Shown: positions 9,711 to 22,482 of the stretch, one piece after another
How the letters are laid out: each line of letters starts with the position of its first letter
How positions within the stretch are numbered: position 1 is the first letter of the stretch
NCBI GenBank assembly: GCA_015680685.1
Contig: MNCI01004661.1
Coordinates: 331,956 to 395,955 of the forward strand
Length of the DNA stretch: 64,000 nt
From: Gnetum montanum
Taxonomy: Eukaryota; Streptophyta; Gnetopsida; Gnetales; Gnetaceae
Reading direction: 5' to 3'
Translations under genes and position numbers: made by a program
Notes under the pieces: model-generated
The model's database searches: none
What the model was told of the DNA's origin: nothing
Seen by the model: the letters and a program-made list of their open reading frames with translations, nothing else

Positions 9711-10466
9711 GTCTTTCTAGTGCCATAACCAGTGCTTGTAGCCCATGCTTCTTTATTATGTCTAAGGGGTATGCTTTGGATTCTCACCAATTTTTTTTAA
9801 TGTGAGAACCACACCATGCAAAGACTTAATTGATTTAGTCAACTCCCTAATATTTGGTCAAGAGCAGGATGGCGTAAAACCTATGAAAAACATCCAAGTA
9901 CTCAAGAGAATAACCAGCACAAATGTGTCGAATCCCCTTGAGGTCACACCCTTTTCCATCCATTTGAATCTTTCCTTGGTTCGAAGAGTACTAAGGCACC
10001 AATTCATTAATAAGTTTTTTTAAAAAAGGGGTAGTACATTTCCAAAACAAGGGAGACCATAGAGTTGCATGGATAATTGGGTGACGTGGACTCATTACTT
10101 ATTTTATCAAAAGAAACCATATCTTAGCATCAACATTGAAAGTCAAAGGTAAAAACCAAACATTAGCAATCAACACTTATTATAATACAACCCATCATCA
10201 TGACCACTTATTATGTGACGAATAAGAATAAATCAAACAAAGAAACAATAAAAATGTTAATGATGGTGTAAAACAAAAATAAGTAAAGATGAACAATGTG
10301 AAACAAAAAAGGCAAAGGAACTAAGGGCTTAAAATGGTTAGCATTGATGGCCATCTCCCCCACAACTAAATTGGAAGGAGGAGATTTGAAATAATGAGCA
10401 AGGTTGTCCACCAATAGAGGTTGTATTAGTACTAATTGTTTTAGGCTCATGAAAGGGTTTGGTTTG
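9711..10466 (-). repeat. Element A non-coding region after integrase
   Basis: Homologous to 5760-6520 of element B; both share CCATAACCAGTGCTTGTAGCCCA and AACCACACCATGCAAAGACTT. It is A-rich toward 10200-10320. It lies downstream of the integrase C terminus on the minus strand. No gene is recognised. Confidence 0.5.
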
Positions 10467-11720
10467 CTAGATGTTGACCAATAACTTCTTATTCGGGCTT
10501 TCAGGTTTGTAGATCATCATGGCCCCTGAAGGAAAAGCTTCATTAATGATATAAGGTCCTTCCCACAGCGTTTGAAATTTAGTTCGTTGGGGTACATGTG
10601 TAGGATTCCAATAAAGAACCTTATCTCCCGGTTCGTATTTGACTTTCCTAATCCTTAGGTCATGACATTGTTTGTTAAAGGCCTTGTGCAGTTCATTGGA
10701 TGTTAGGGCAGCTAGTTGATTCTCGTCCAACAAGTTAAGGTTCATTAACCGTTCTTTTTATGCTAGATTAAGGTCAACGTTAAGGTCACATGCTGTGGAT
10801 AGTGTACGAAGCTCCACTTGAATAGGAAGCATCAGAAGTTTACCGTACACTAACTCATAAGGAGAGTAGCCTCCAGGGAGTTTCCATGTGGAGCAGTATG
10901 CCTAGAGAGCATTGTTCAGTTTGGTGCTCCAGTCTCGCCTATACTTGCTAATGGTTCATGTCAATATTTTTGTGACCTCCCTATTGATGACCTTGGCTTG
11001 ACCATTCGCTTGAGGATGATATGGTGCAGTTAGTTTGTGCTCAACTCCTAAGTGTTGCATTAACTTTCGAAAAGTCGAACCTGTAAAGTGTGTACCATTG
11101 TCAGAAATAAGTGCACGAGGCATGCCAAACCTGTTTACAATTTGTTGTTGAACAAATCGTGCAATGGTAGATGATGTATAGTTCATAACAACGACTACTT
11201 CTGCCCACTTGGTAAAATAGTCAACAACAACAACAATGTAGGCTTTTCCATTAGACATTGGTGTAATATGCCCCATAAAATCAATTCCCCATATGTCGAA
11301 AGCTTCTAAAGGTTGAATCCATTGTTGCAGACCCTTCATTCTAACAGTCATTCCCCCATCATGTTGGCAGCGCTCACAAGATTAGATGAAATGATGAGCA
11401 TCCCGAAATAATGTAGGCCAATAATATCCTGCAAGGAAGATTTTTATGGTTGTTCGTCTCTCCATGTAATGACCCCCACAAGGGCCCTCATGAGTGTCTT
11501 GGAGAACTCGCAATTGATCTACATCAGGAACACACCATCAAAACAAGCCATCAAGACATACCTTATAAAGGTGTCCGTTGATTTCCATGAAGTATTTAGC
11601 TTGGTGAAGAAACTGTTGTTTCTTTTTAACATCTAACCCTTGTGGTGTTTCTTGTGTAAGCAGATAAGTGAGAATGCTACTATACCAATTTGTATCAGTG
11701 GGTAAGTGATTGTTTATCAC
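10467..11720 (-). pseudogene. Element A integrase region, broken
   Basis: Three fragments in order. 11720-11538 is the region joining RNase H and integrase. 11351-10956 is the catalytic core, with FDIWGIDFMGHI (first Asp), VDYFTKWAE and LISDNGTHF (second Asp). In the third acidic block the family normally has NGQAE, but here it reads NGQAKVINRE, so the catalytic Glu is Lys. 10745-10467 is the C-terminal part with the LWEGPYIINEAFPSGAM GPY-type motif. No chromodomain follows. The enzyme would insert retroelement cDNA. Stops between the fragments and the Glu loss make it inactive. Confidence 0.75.
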
Positions 11721-11759
11721 ACCTGCAAAGAGGAGTTCATCTAGGAAATGGTGAGAAAT

Positions 11760-13406
11760 TGGATATTCATCCTCTTTGTTGTCCCATCACAACTAAGATA
11801 AATGATCAGCAGCAACATTCTCGATGCCTTTACGATCGATCATCGTAAGATCAAACTCTTGTAAGATCACGAGCCATTGTATGATGCAAGGGCTCACCAT
11901 TGGTTTATTCATTAGGAACCGAATTGCACTATGATCCGTATATACAAATATCCTATAGCCCAATACATAGTGCCTAAATTTTTCTAATGCAAATACAATA
12001 GCCATTAACTCTTTTTCCATTGTGGTGTAATTGAGTTGTGCACCAGTGATACTTCGACTTGCACAATGGATATAATAGGGACGTTTTTGATCATCTCACT
12101 GTGTAAGTACAACTCCTAAGGCAAAGTTGGACGCGTCAATCATTATGTGGAACGGTTTGGACCAATCAAGAGCTTGTAGAATAGGCGTTTCTACAAGCTT
12201 TTGTTTTAAGGTTTGGAAAGCTAGTTCACATTCCTTGGTTCATTCAAAAGGTACGTCCTTCTTCGTTAGTTCTACCAAAGGTTTCGCAATCCTTGAAAAG
12301 TTTTCAATGAAGCATCTACAATAGCCAGTATGTCTAAGGAATGATCGGATATCTTTTACAGTTTCAAGTTGCTGAGTGATTCCTTGAATGACCTTAATCT
12401 TTTCAAGATATGCTTCTATCCCTGTTTTTGAAATCTTGTGCCCTAATACAACGCCTTCGTGGACCATTAAATGGCTTTTTTGCCACTAAAGCCTTAAGTT
12501 AGTTTCTACACATCATTTCAGTACTTGCTCTAATTGGTCCAATGCTTATTCGAAGTCCGCTTCATAGGTGGAGAAATCGTTCATAAAGATCTCCACACCA
12601 TTTCCTATTTGCTGCTGAAAGATACTTTGAACCAAACGTTGAAATGTTGCTGGGGCATTACACAAGCCAAATGGCATCTGCTTATATGCAAATGTCCCCG
12701 AAGGACTTGTGAACGTAGTCTTGGCTTGGTCTTCTAGTGCTATTTGAATTTGAGTATATCCACTGTAGCCATCCAGAAAACTATAATAGCAATGCCCTAC
12801 AATGGTATCTAAGACTTGGTCGACAAATGGCAATGGGAAGTGGTCTTTAAATGTTGCCATGTTCAGTAGCTTAAAGTCTATACACACCCTCCATTTACCT
12901 CCTTTTTTGGGCACAATGACTAACGGACTAACCCATTCACTATCAGCAACAGGATAGATGAACCCAACTTTTAGAAGTTGTTCAATTTCTTCTTTAACCA
13001 CTTGCTTAAGCTTTGGGTTCAATCGTCTTTGCGGTTGTTGTCGAGGTTTCATGGAGGGGTCAATGTAAATTCTATGTTGGCATATCCTAGGATCTATTCT
13101 GGTTAATTCGAGATATGACCAAGTAAATGCTTTCAAACATTTGTTTACCATTTTCAACAATCTTTCTTTTTGTTGAGGAGTGAGCTTAGCGTTAATGATT
13201 ACCGATTTTCCATTTTTGAGACATGTATACTCCATACCGGTGGGCAACGGTTTTAACTCAAGGGACTTTTGCTTGAACTCATCAAGGATTTCCAACTTTT
13301 CCCAATTGATATTTTCGATGTCAAGACTTGGAAGTTGGCGATGGACTTGCTCTAATGTATCTATGCTATCAATGTAGGTGCAAGTCAAGCTCTCAGTTAT
13401 TTCCAT
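11760..13406 (-). pseudogene. Element A reverse transcriptase and RNase H, broken
   Basis: 13406-12546 holds the pol spacer and RT: SPLVIVPKKGGKWRVCIDFKLLN, the first catalytic block YSFLDGYSGYTQI, and GTFAYKQMPFGLCNAPATFQR. The second catalytic block reads IFMNDFST where the family has FMDD, so one catalytic Asp is Asn. 12467-12240 carries the thumb (GHKISKTGIEA.., FLRHTGYCRCFIENFSRIAKPL). 12020-11793 is RNase H, with MEKELMAIVFALEKFRHYVLG and VYTDHSAIRFLM. Interrupting stops separate the three frames. The sequence type is Ty3/gypsy, closest by eye to Athila/Tat-like pol. Confidence 0.8.
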
Positions 13407-13419
13407 GCATATAGTTGAA

Positions 13420-14300
13420 TTGTTCTCTTGGTTAGCTGTCAGCCACTAGGTGCCTTCCTGTCTTGTGATTGCTGCATACAAGCATCTTTGTATGTTAGTT
13501 ATTGGAGCACACTGGTTGCATGTAGGCAATGTTAAACGTTGTACAAACCAGGACTTCTGCACGCAATTACACCCTATGTTACTGTATGCGATGCATGAAA
13601 CTTTATTCTTTTCGATCTTTCCAAAAGTATTTTCCTTTGATATTTCTAGGGAAAGATCATGTATTCATAGGCACACATCAATTGTGCTTAGCCATGCCCT
13701 TCCCATTATGATTGGGATGTCCCTTTATAGTTGTTGACTTGAATCACTAGGAAATCAGCTGGATATGACCACCCACAAATAGTGGTGATAATGTCCTCCA
13801 CTAGTCCTAATGGGATAGTGATGGACTAGTTGGTCAACTCTAAACATATGTTACTCTTTTTTAGTGGAGGCAAGTTCCAAGCCTTGTACATTTCTTGAGA
13901 GATTAAGTAAACATCAAAACCTGAATCCAAAAAAGCCTTGCAAGGTTCGTTCCCAACGATTTGCAAATATATAAGAGGACTTCCAGGATCAGAGAATTTC
14001 CTAGGAAGACGACCAGCTTTAATCCAATCGGTAATTGCATGAGTTAACATGACCGTGTGCGTTAAGTGCGGTCTTTGGTTTGAAGGAAGCTCCAAAGATT
14101 TGAATGGTGGTGAGGCGTTTGGAGAATTTGTCGCTTGTGGTTGCAAGGACTTAGTTGGATTGTTGGTTCTAAAGAAAGGTCTCTTCTTTATGCGATTGTC
14201 TGAACCAACAGTAGGTTGAGGTTTGATAGCCCTTGTAGCATTACGTTGTTGCGGCTGGGCAAGGAGCTTACCCTGCATAGCTAGAGTAGGTGGTAATGGA
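13420..14300 (-). pseudogene. Element A protease region, broken
   Basis: 14278-13826 encodes a 150-residue frame with a hydrophilic lead, TDWIKAGRLPRKFSDPGSPLIYLQI and the active site AFLDSGFDVYLIS. It aligns along its length with element B's protease (7362-6475) and then breaks. The continuation after a stop (LGLVEDIITT and GWSYPADFLVI) is still recognisable near 13810-13740. It links gag to RT in the polyprotein order. Nonfunctional. Confidence 0.65.
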
Positions 14301-14301
14301 G

Positions 14302-16518
14302 CTAAGGGTGGAAGAGGTGCAGTCGGATGAGAAGGATAGTACGTTTGTGAAACCTCTCCTCTAGGAGAAGGAGTTCTATAGTACTTGTGGGTTTGGTAGT
14401 AAGACTGAGGAGTAACGTGACTAGTAGAGTCACATAGAGAGATTGGCTGTTACATGTAGTATCCATATGGGTCAGGTTGATGGTAAAGGTACTGTTGGCA
14501 TTCTCCATGATTGTGGGTGTTGCCATTATTGATACTGTTCATTTGGTTGTGGTGGAGTTCCACTTGGATAATACCTCAAGGGTTGGTGGAACTGTCTTAG
14601 GCTACCTTGAGGATAAACTTCAAGGTGTTTACTGTCTGTTTAATTGTGGGTTGAGTTTGTACATCCCAAACTCCTGCAGATGTGAGATTACTAGGCAACA
14701 TCCCTTAGGATGGTCATATTGACATATCTCACATTCACTATCATTGTCTGTATCCGAATCCACAACCTCTTCAACGATGGCAGCTTTGCCCTTACCTTTG
14801 TTATGTTCATATTCAGTTTCTTTCTTTTTTCTCCTTTCTCAGTCACTACCTGGTTCCCTAGACTCCTCTACTATTTTGAGAACGGTTTGAAATCTATTAT
14901 CTAGGGAGTCCTACATTTGGTCCACCTTTGCCGATACTTCTGATGCAAGTTTTTGAATGGGCAAAAGTTTCCTATTCACCATCTCTTCAAGTGGTAACTC
15001 TTCTTCATCCTCACAAATTCTAACTCCCTTCTTTCGAAGGGAAGGATCTCTATTGTATTCCTCTACACTTTCTTTTTTTCTTAACTCTCCTTCCTCCTTG
15101 GCAACTTGCTCCAACAATCTTTGTACTTGAAGGGCTCTAAGCTCGGATAGTCTTCCTTGGGCATAAGACCCAAGGGTTCTTCATGTTTCATACCTAAGTC
15201 CATCTATGAGATGGCGTAGTTGTTCCCTCTGCAAGTAACCATAGCCAAAGCAACAATGTAATAATGCATAATATCGGCCCATGGCAGCATCCAAGGGTTT
15301 GTGTCCTCCTTGTTTCCATCCTTAGATTTTCTTTCGCAGGTTGGACACTCGAAGTACGTTTGATACTTATCATTGAACAGTTCTAACATGGTACTCCATC
15401 GGTGAATGGATTCCGATTCTAAGGATTGGTACTAGCTTTTCGCTTCCTTGATCAATGTCCATGGAAACAACTTGAGTTTTTTCCACTCGTTTTCTATGTT
15501 TTGCAAGGCACATGCATCATGAAATGCTTGCAAATGATTTTAAGGATCAACGTTGTGTCCCCCTTCAAATCGTGGTATATTGTTCTTGTCTAATCTTTTG
15601 ATCCTACTGTTCTTTTGGTGCCTTGTTGGGATCCTAACGACCTCGGTTATATCTAGCATACTTCTAATAGTGAGTAGGGGTTCATCATGATCGTATTCTC
15701 TATGGCGTCTATGATGCCTATGCTATTCCCTACTCCCTCATTTCGCAATGTGTTTCTCTAGAATGCCCTCGTCCCCGTTCTCGATTGTTTTGTCTATTAT
15801 TCTTGTTTCGCCTACCATTATCCTCAGGGTCTTTCCCTCTGCGACTGCGTTTCGATCCTGAAGGAGAGGCGGAAGGAGATGATGAAGGTGAAGAGGAAGG
15901 AGGACCATCACCATGATGGTGCCTGCTACATTCTCTTCGGTGGTCGCGGCCTCAATCACGGTTACGATCAGAATTTCCATCTTTGTCATGTGTTCGTGTT
16001 CTTTTTTCAAACCCTTTGTGTTCATCGGTACCAGAATCTGGGTTATGGATAGTTGAGTGAAGATTCTAATACACAACCCCTTGACCGAAGTCAACAAGAG
16101 GAACATCATTTTGTGGAAGACCTCTTGAGGCAGGTTCACCACCCTCATTTTCACTTAGAACATATGGGATGTCCTAAGACCACTTCCCCTTCATAGATTT
16201 ATGATGTCTCTCCTGTTGTAAGTCCCATTGACGTTGTGCCTCCGTGGGTTGATACTCTCTCGAGTTATGTTCATGCACAACATACTCTACCTGTAAGTGT
16301 TGCATACCAATTCGTGTGAGAGCACGAAGAAGCATGCTTGGGACTAAACGATTGAGAGGTAACACTATGTTACCTTCTAAATCACGTCAGTGCATTTGTT
16401 CATCCTGGTGGAGGATAAACATAAAGTTTGATATATACTCATCAAGATGATCGTATACCACACAAAATTGTTGGGACACTGACAGGTTATCATGTGTACT
16501 ACGTCTTCGATTGTTCAT
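14302..16518 (-). pseudogene. Element A gag, broken
   Basis: The probable start ATG is at 16516-16518 (MNNRRRSTHD). Recognisable blocks are YDHLDEYISNFMFILHQDEQ, NIVLPLNRLVPSMLLRAL (16365-16174), a Ser/Arg-rich linker (near 15900), a capsid-like segment around 15390-15204 and a Glu/Lys-rich segment (15117-14911). A zinc-knuckle-like CEICQYDHPKGC lies near 14695-14738. A Pro/Tyr/Thr-rich tail follows to 14302. At least five frameshifts or stops are present. Gag packages the element's RNA; the knuckle would bind nucleic acid. Confidence 0.65.
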
Positions 16519-16688
16519 TGTGTCAGACCTAAGCAATGAAACACTCTCGTAAAAAGGAGACATGATTAATTCTTAAGTGTGCGACACTTTTCTCTTCTCT
16601 ATTTTAATAATTTTAAGATAACCAACCCTAAGAGTTCGTTCCAACAATGGGAAGATTCCTAAGTTTTAATTAGCACACAAACAACAAA

Positions 16689-16708
16689 GTCCTCAGCAAC
16701 GGTGCCAA
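16689..16708 (-). other. Primer-binding site of element A
   Basis: The element strand reads TTGGCACCGTTGCTGAGGAC immediately after the 5' LTR end at 16709. It matches the element B site at most positions and supports minus-strand orientation. Confidence 0.6.
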
Positions 16709-17525
16709 TGATGAGCGATGAGATACCCCTACGCTCAACCATACGAATACGAGCATTACATGTGATCGAGTCGAACTCCAAGAACTAAGTGCTTATGCAT
16801 CTTCATAGAACAAGGATAGGTTAGGCGATCATTGTCTTCCCAAGCTTACTCGTATGGCACAATTGTATGGTTAAGTAAACTTGAGGTATATGATTTTTAT
16901 GCTTTTTATGTTTTATGTCCTAGTGCTAAAGAGGGAAGAAGTGAATTAATTGAATAACTAATTTAAATTAACTAATCAGCTAGGTCCTAACTAATCCTAA
17001 CACCAGCATCCGTTCCCACTTTTCGTATACATCCTGAACCAGTGCAACACTCATGGGATCACCAAACACTAATTATTACTGGGTTACCAAGTGTTCCACG
17101 CATGCTTGAAGTGGTCATACTAAGTGTGCTTGCTTGTGAAACTTAACAAATCAATAAAAGCAACATTAATTAACTAATGAAAGCATTAAAGAACTGTAAA
17201 TAGCATTAAGGATCAAAGATAAGCTATTCTGAATGCTCCAAAGTTTATCACAAAGTTCATCTTTATTTCCGAACACAAGGTGTGTTCAGGTACACAATGC
17301 TCGAATAAAGATCCGTTCACTTTATGCCTCTTACTGCAGGCATTCAGAAATAATTTTAACTCTGAGAGGGAGAAACTGCAAGATTTTAGATAAGGGACTA
17401 AGAACTAACTACCAAACCAAGTGCGCTCACCTCTTATTTATAGGCAACAAGACAGATCCTGATATCAAATGTCCAATATCGCTTGGCAAGATCCGATATC
17501 ACGAACACGATATTGCGGCTCATCA
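16709..17525 (-). repeat. 5' LTR of element A
   Basis: Starts TGATGAGCGATGAGATACC and ends TGCGGCTCATCA, 817 bp. It is followed by ATTAC, which pairs with GTTAC before 447. Two GATATC sites and several one-base-decayed ones lie in 17459-17515, with TATA (TTATTTATAGG on the plus strand) near 17434. Confidence 0.8.
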
Positions 17526-17734
17526 ATTACTAACTCATCATAGGAAGAGCTAGTTGATAAATTTTCAAGACATCTAGTTAAATGGTAGACTAAATTATTA
17601 TCACATGTAGGACAACTTCAACTTATTCAAGTAGTTTTGTACACATTATTCTTATATTACTTTTCATGTTATTGGGCACCATCATATGTTATTGAAAAAA
17701 TGGAAAAAAGTATGAAGATTTTTTTATAGGTCAA

Positions 17735-18350
17735 ATTTGTGCATGGCACATGCACACTCTTAAATAGAATTATATGTCAACATCCACAGGCAAGAGGTCA
17801 TCATCTCCAAGACATCAATCCAGCTTTAGTGGGCAAATTAATATGGCAATTGTATGCTTCATCCAAGCCTTGGGCTACAATCACACAAGAAAATTATTTA
17901 TATGACAAGATCATGTTCCATGAGGCATAACATGCCTTTTATACCTCATATACTTAACATGTCTTTTATGCCTCATATACTTGATGTGGCTTTGAGGAGG
18001 TAAAATTATGGTTTATGTATATCATTTTTTCAATTGACCACACATTTATTGGAATGATTCATTGGGCTATACGCTTCATAATGCATATGCCATGGTGTAA
18101 AACAAGGATAAGGATCCACTCAAATATGATCCTAGAGTGGCAAATATCATTATTGCCACGCAATCATATTTCCATCAACAAATGCTTAAATAAGAAGGTG
18201 CTAATTAAAACTTTTTACTCCAAACAAGCCTATAGGTAATGATTACTATAGCCATTGCCTTAACAAACCCAAAACGCTTAATCATTGTTTGTTCCAATGC
18301 TCTTTTACTCGGCCCTTCTAGTAATGTCTTTAGTCATTGGTGGGCCACAA
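17735..18350 (+). pseudogene. LINE 3' ORF2 fragment, copy 1
   Basis: Plus-strand remnants of the region after reverse transcriptase in plant LINEs. HHLQDINPALVGKLIWQLYASSKPWA (about 17800-17880) resembles the DINLALGAKLIWRLY block. PHIYWNDSLGY (near 18042-18075) resembles the 'YWRVGNG' block. LNHCLFQCSFTRP (near 18279-18318) resembles the zf-RVT end. Stops and frameshifts occur throughout. A second, more decayed copy follows after an offset of about 617 bp. Confidence 0.55.
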
Positions 18351-18935
18351 CTTGTGAATGACATATGCACACTTTCAAATGAAATTATATTTGTCAACAT
18401 CCAAAGGCAAGAGGTTATCATCTCTAAGACATCAATCAAACTTTATTAGGCAAATTAATATGGCAAATATACACTTCATCAAAGCCTTGTGCTATAGTGT
18501 TGGCAATAAAATACTTATATGGCATAATCATATTTAATGAGGCATAATGTGTCTTTTTTCCCTAGTATACTTGGCATAGCTTTGAGAAGGTAAAATTATC
18601 ATTTAATATGTATATTATTGTTCCAAATGGCCACACTTATTGGCGCAATTCATTGGGCTATACACTTCATAATGCATATGCCACACTGCACAACAAGGGC
18701 AAGAATCCACTCAATTATCAATAGTGGCAAATGTCATTATTGCCATGCCATAGTATTTTTATGAATAAATCCTTAAACAAGAAGATGCCAATTAAATTTT
18801 TCTTGCTTAATCGAGTGTTGTGGATAATTATTGTTGTAGCTATAAATGTGGGATTCGCCAATCACATCATCTATGTGTCCTGCTTTCACCAAACATTCTT
18901 TGTTCTAATGCTTTAGTCGTTAGTGGGCTTTCTAG
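18351..18935 (+). pseudogene. LINE fragment, copy 2 (tandem duplicate)
   Basis: A direct repeat of copy 1: CAACATCCAAAGGCAAGAGGTTATCATCT at 18395 matches 17778, and GGGCTATACACTTCATAATGCATATGCCA matches near 18064. It is heavily degraded; the only open stretch (18731-18916) is not a gene. It may reflect unequal exchange or two insertions of related elements. Confidence 0.55.
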
Positions 18936-19804
18936 TTTCTACATGTATTTCAAGGTGTGTAGATAACCCATTGCCCTCTTTTTCCAGATATTGCATTTGT
19001 GGTTACAGGCAAGCTTTCATGATGATTTTGAATTAGAAAAAGCTAGCTAATGTCCTACTTAGTAGGACCATTGTTTTATTTTAAACATACAGAGTCTAAC
19101 TTCATTTTGTCCTTATTTTGTTTTTGTCATTGTCATGGTCAAGCATTAATTGCCACTTTCATTTCTATCTCATATGTAACTGTTTGTGGTCTTCTTTTAC
19201 CTTGAACTAAAACAGCCCTTTTGGTTCTTATAGCCTTTTTGTCTCATAGAGCATGTACCCTTTAAATCTTCTATCAGAATGTACCCTTGTCACTTCAGAA
19301 CCTGGTTTTCTGTTTTATATACGTGTGTGTATTAGCTTGTGGGTGAACACTATCGAGGCATATGACGAGTGGAGACAAGCTCATGTAGCTGTAATGGCTC
19401 AGAACTCATCCATGTGACTCTGCTCTTCACTGCGGCATGTGTGTCGAACCTACTCTAGAAACTGAGTCTTAGAAAGTACTGTTTTCTTCCATTTTAATTT
19501 GCCAACATGAAAACAGTGATGGACGTAATAGAAAACCAATCAAACAGCTTCAAAGTTGAGTGGGAAAAATCACTTCCAAATTTTGATCTCTGAAATTTTG
19601 GTAGAATGTAATTTTCATAATCCTCCTAATATCCACATTCATAATCCTCTATGCCAAAATTTCTAAAAGAGTAGCAATTTAATCATTTACCTTTTTAATA
19701 GACTCTCTCAATCCACAAGTTTTCAGTTTCCTTTCAGTCATTACTAAAAAATCAGAAAGTTTTCTTGATTATCGCCAAGATTCCACAGACAGTGAAAGCA
19801 ACTA
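18936..19804. other. Intergenic, nothing recognised
   Basis: AT-rich DNA between the LINE remnants and the MITE. No open frame of note, no RNA gene and no repeat boundary could be identified. Confidence 0.5.
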
Positions 19805-20190
19805 AGGGACTGCGTCTAAACCTAGGCTTACCTATCAAAACTTGTTAATTCAAAACGTTGTAATATTTTTTTGTCTGAAGATGGTGATCACCGTGGAAGA
19901 AGATTGGAAACGGAGAACGCAAAACGAAAATTTGGCTGGAAACGAGAACGTAAATAAAAATTTGGCTGGGAAACAAAAAACAGAATTCAACCTTAAACCT
20001 GTTATTACTTTGGAAAGGCACTTCCCGTTAAGCCAACAAAATTTGGATAAAACCTTTTTCAAGACAATCATACATAATGATATTTTTCTTTCCGGTTTTT
20101 GAGGTAACAGTCGGGTAGCTGGGCAATAGTGGTTCGGCAGCATCCGGATGAAAATTGTTAAAGATAAGCCACGAGATTTAGACACAGCCC
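19805..20190. mobile_element. MITE-like element with TIRs
   Basis: Terminal inverted repeats of about 35-40 bp. The left end reads AGGGACTGCGTCTAAACC..GGCTTA, and the right end, reverse-complemented, reads GGGCTGTGTCTAAATC..GGCTTATC. AACTA occurs directly outside both ends (19800-19804 and 20191-20195), a 5-bp target duplication. At about 386 bp it has no transposase. The GGGNCTGTGTCTAAAY end and the TSD length do not settle the superfamily. Confidence 0.6.
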
Positions 20191-20195
20191 AACTA

Positions 20196-22482
20196 TGGTA
20201 CTAAAAAATTTGGTACAAAAACTGAAATGACTGAGCACATCAGACAAAAGTATAGGATTAATCCAACAAAAATTGCAAGATGCCCGTGTTCGAAGACCTT
20301 AAAAACATACAAACAAATTAAAAAAAATGAACATCAAACACCAGAAACTATAAATGGCCACCACAATGTATGAAGTGATCATGTCTTGATGTAACCGATA
20401 TCATAAACACAAAACTAACTGCATTTAATAACTGGAAGAGCACACCTATGCACATTCAACCTCTAGACAAATAATCACAAATATCAATGACAAATTAAAA
20501 ATGTTGAACATTACACATGTCCATCAGAATAAACCTATAATAAAGAACACTACCATGCCTTACCGGTAAAGAGAACAACTCCTTGACAATAAGTTAAGGG
20601 TTCAAATCTCACTTGTGACACCAAGAGCATGGCTGAAATAAAGATTCAGATTCATATAACATTGGAAGTGAAGTTCAATCCTCAATTAACTTGAAACATG
20701 TACTGAAATCGAGGTTTCTGCAACCTATTCATTCAAATATTAACCCATCATATTTCCATATCTCTATTTTGGTACAAAGTCTATCAAATTATATTACCAT
20801 GTACTAAGCACCGTGATCAGCTAGCTGAGTATCATCAAAGTACATGCTTAATTCCTGTAAAGCATCGGCAGATTAACCAAATAGCTAGATCATAGAATTC
20901 CATGATTCAATTTTTGAGATCCCTAGGCTAAAATCCTGCATATTTTTAGAAACAGATTTGAGCCATCCTGCAGGATGAATAGTTTAAAAAAAAGGATATT
21001 GTTAAATGAAAATATGCTTTCAAATCATGGTTTCTTGGAAAATTGATTCGTACAAATGAAATAGGTGATTCCTGCCCCATGAGAAAATGTAAGTTGAGGG
21101 ACCTCTTTGTGCAAACTAGAAAGAAATGTAATAGAATTGCTGAAGAGGACAGATCTATCTTCCTCATTTTCCCTAAGCAAGATGATAAATATCACAGTAG
21201 GTGATCCATGTCTTGGTTGATGTTGGGTTTCATGTTTTGTGTTGAATGGTTGGCTAAAACCACTTGGATATTCTTTTTATTTTTTAAAATAGCCTTACAA
21301 AAGTGTTTATGGCTTAGAGGACATCTGAAGAACATTTCCTGATTAATAGATCACTTGAGTGTTTTAATGAAGATAACAATTAAATTCAATGTTAAGGATT
21401 CCTGCAAGCTAATTTGCTTACCGCATACGCTTTTGGATTTAAAGGTATAGAATATGGACTGTAAAATTCTTTAGCCAAGGCTGTACCACTACACTCTACC
21501 AACCAAACTTACATACTTTTTTAAAAAAAAAATGCTTTATTAATGCCCATGTGTTCATAAATTGGTTTACTTTCTTCTTTGATAGCAAAAATGCATCCTT
21601 GTTATCTTTAAAATTTTGCGTTTCAGAAGCATAACAGAGGCATGAAACATTAGGACTTCTAATAAGTATCGAAGCACTCGTTTTTGTTATTACTATGTTG
21701 ATATTCAACAAATCTTTTATTGATTTAAACCCTTACCATCTTTACATTCTATTTGGCTTTCCAATATTCTTTTGAGGTTTTCCAACGACATCATATAGCT
21801 TGCAATTCAGCGTATGAATATCAAATTTGAGTATCTTTGTTGCTAAATATGAAAACATTCATTGTTTTTGTTATGTTCCATGTCATATTGTCATGTCAAA
21901 CTGTTTACGGGCTCTTCCACATGAACTGCTTCCTCCTAGCAAATATTATCCATAGTCTTTTCCACTTTACATAATGATACCTATGAACAAAAACCATGAT
22001 AATGCCTCTAAAGTTTTTGTATTTCAATGGCAGACATCCATAAATTGTGGATGGTAACATTCCATATTTTAATCAATGCAGAATTAAATCAAGTTACTCT
22101 GCAAAATAAAGGCAGCATCTACAATGCTGAACATTTTCACTATCAAATAAATATTGCAGTATTGCACAATAATTAGGGTCGATTAGTCTTTTAAAGCTCA
22201 AATATCAATAGGTTGGTTCGATATCTATTTAGTTGGAATGGCTGCCTATATGATATAAATGAAATCTGCATTCTTGCTAAACTCCAATTATTTGCTGCCG
22301 CCACATGAAATTTTAATATTAAATCATGATTTGATATGCCCACGTCATAGCCAACAGCTCATTCCTTATCTATTTGACCATTTTCAATTTCCAAACCGTC
22401 CAAATTAAAATAAATATAAAATATAAAAACAAAGACAGTTGCTACCAAAGATTATCATTTCCTGGATTAATTCATTAATTAT
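20196..22482. other. Intergenic, with one tRNA-like repeat
   Basis: Mostly AT-rich DNA without a recognisable gene. Around 20555-20630 there is a tRNA-like stretch (TTACCGGTAAAGAG ... AAGGGTTCAAATCTCAC) with a plausible B box, which could be a decayed SINE. The rest, downstream of the PORR gene, shows no clear feature. Confidence 0.4.

Larger units (their letters stand above)
447..17525 (-). mobile_element. Element A: nested Ty3/gypsy LTR retrotransposon, decayed
   Basis: A minus-strand LTR element bounded by LTRs 447-1309 and 16709-17525. The two LTRs are closer to each other than to other copies; both carry the ATGCTTTTTATGTTTTATGTCCT stretch, for example. Reading leftwards from the right LTR come a primer-binding site, gag, protease, RT, RNase H, integrase, a long non-coding 3' region and a polypurine tract. 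The flanking five bases are GTTAC at the left and ATTAC at the right, a target duplication with one mismatch. Element B and a solo LTR are nested inside, which explains the 17-kb span. The pol layout and the primer site resemble Athila/Tat-type elements. No gene is intact. Confidence 0.8.
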
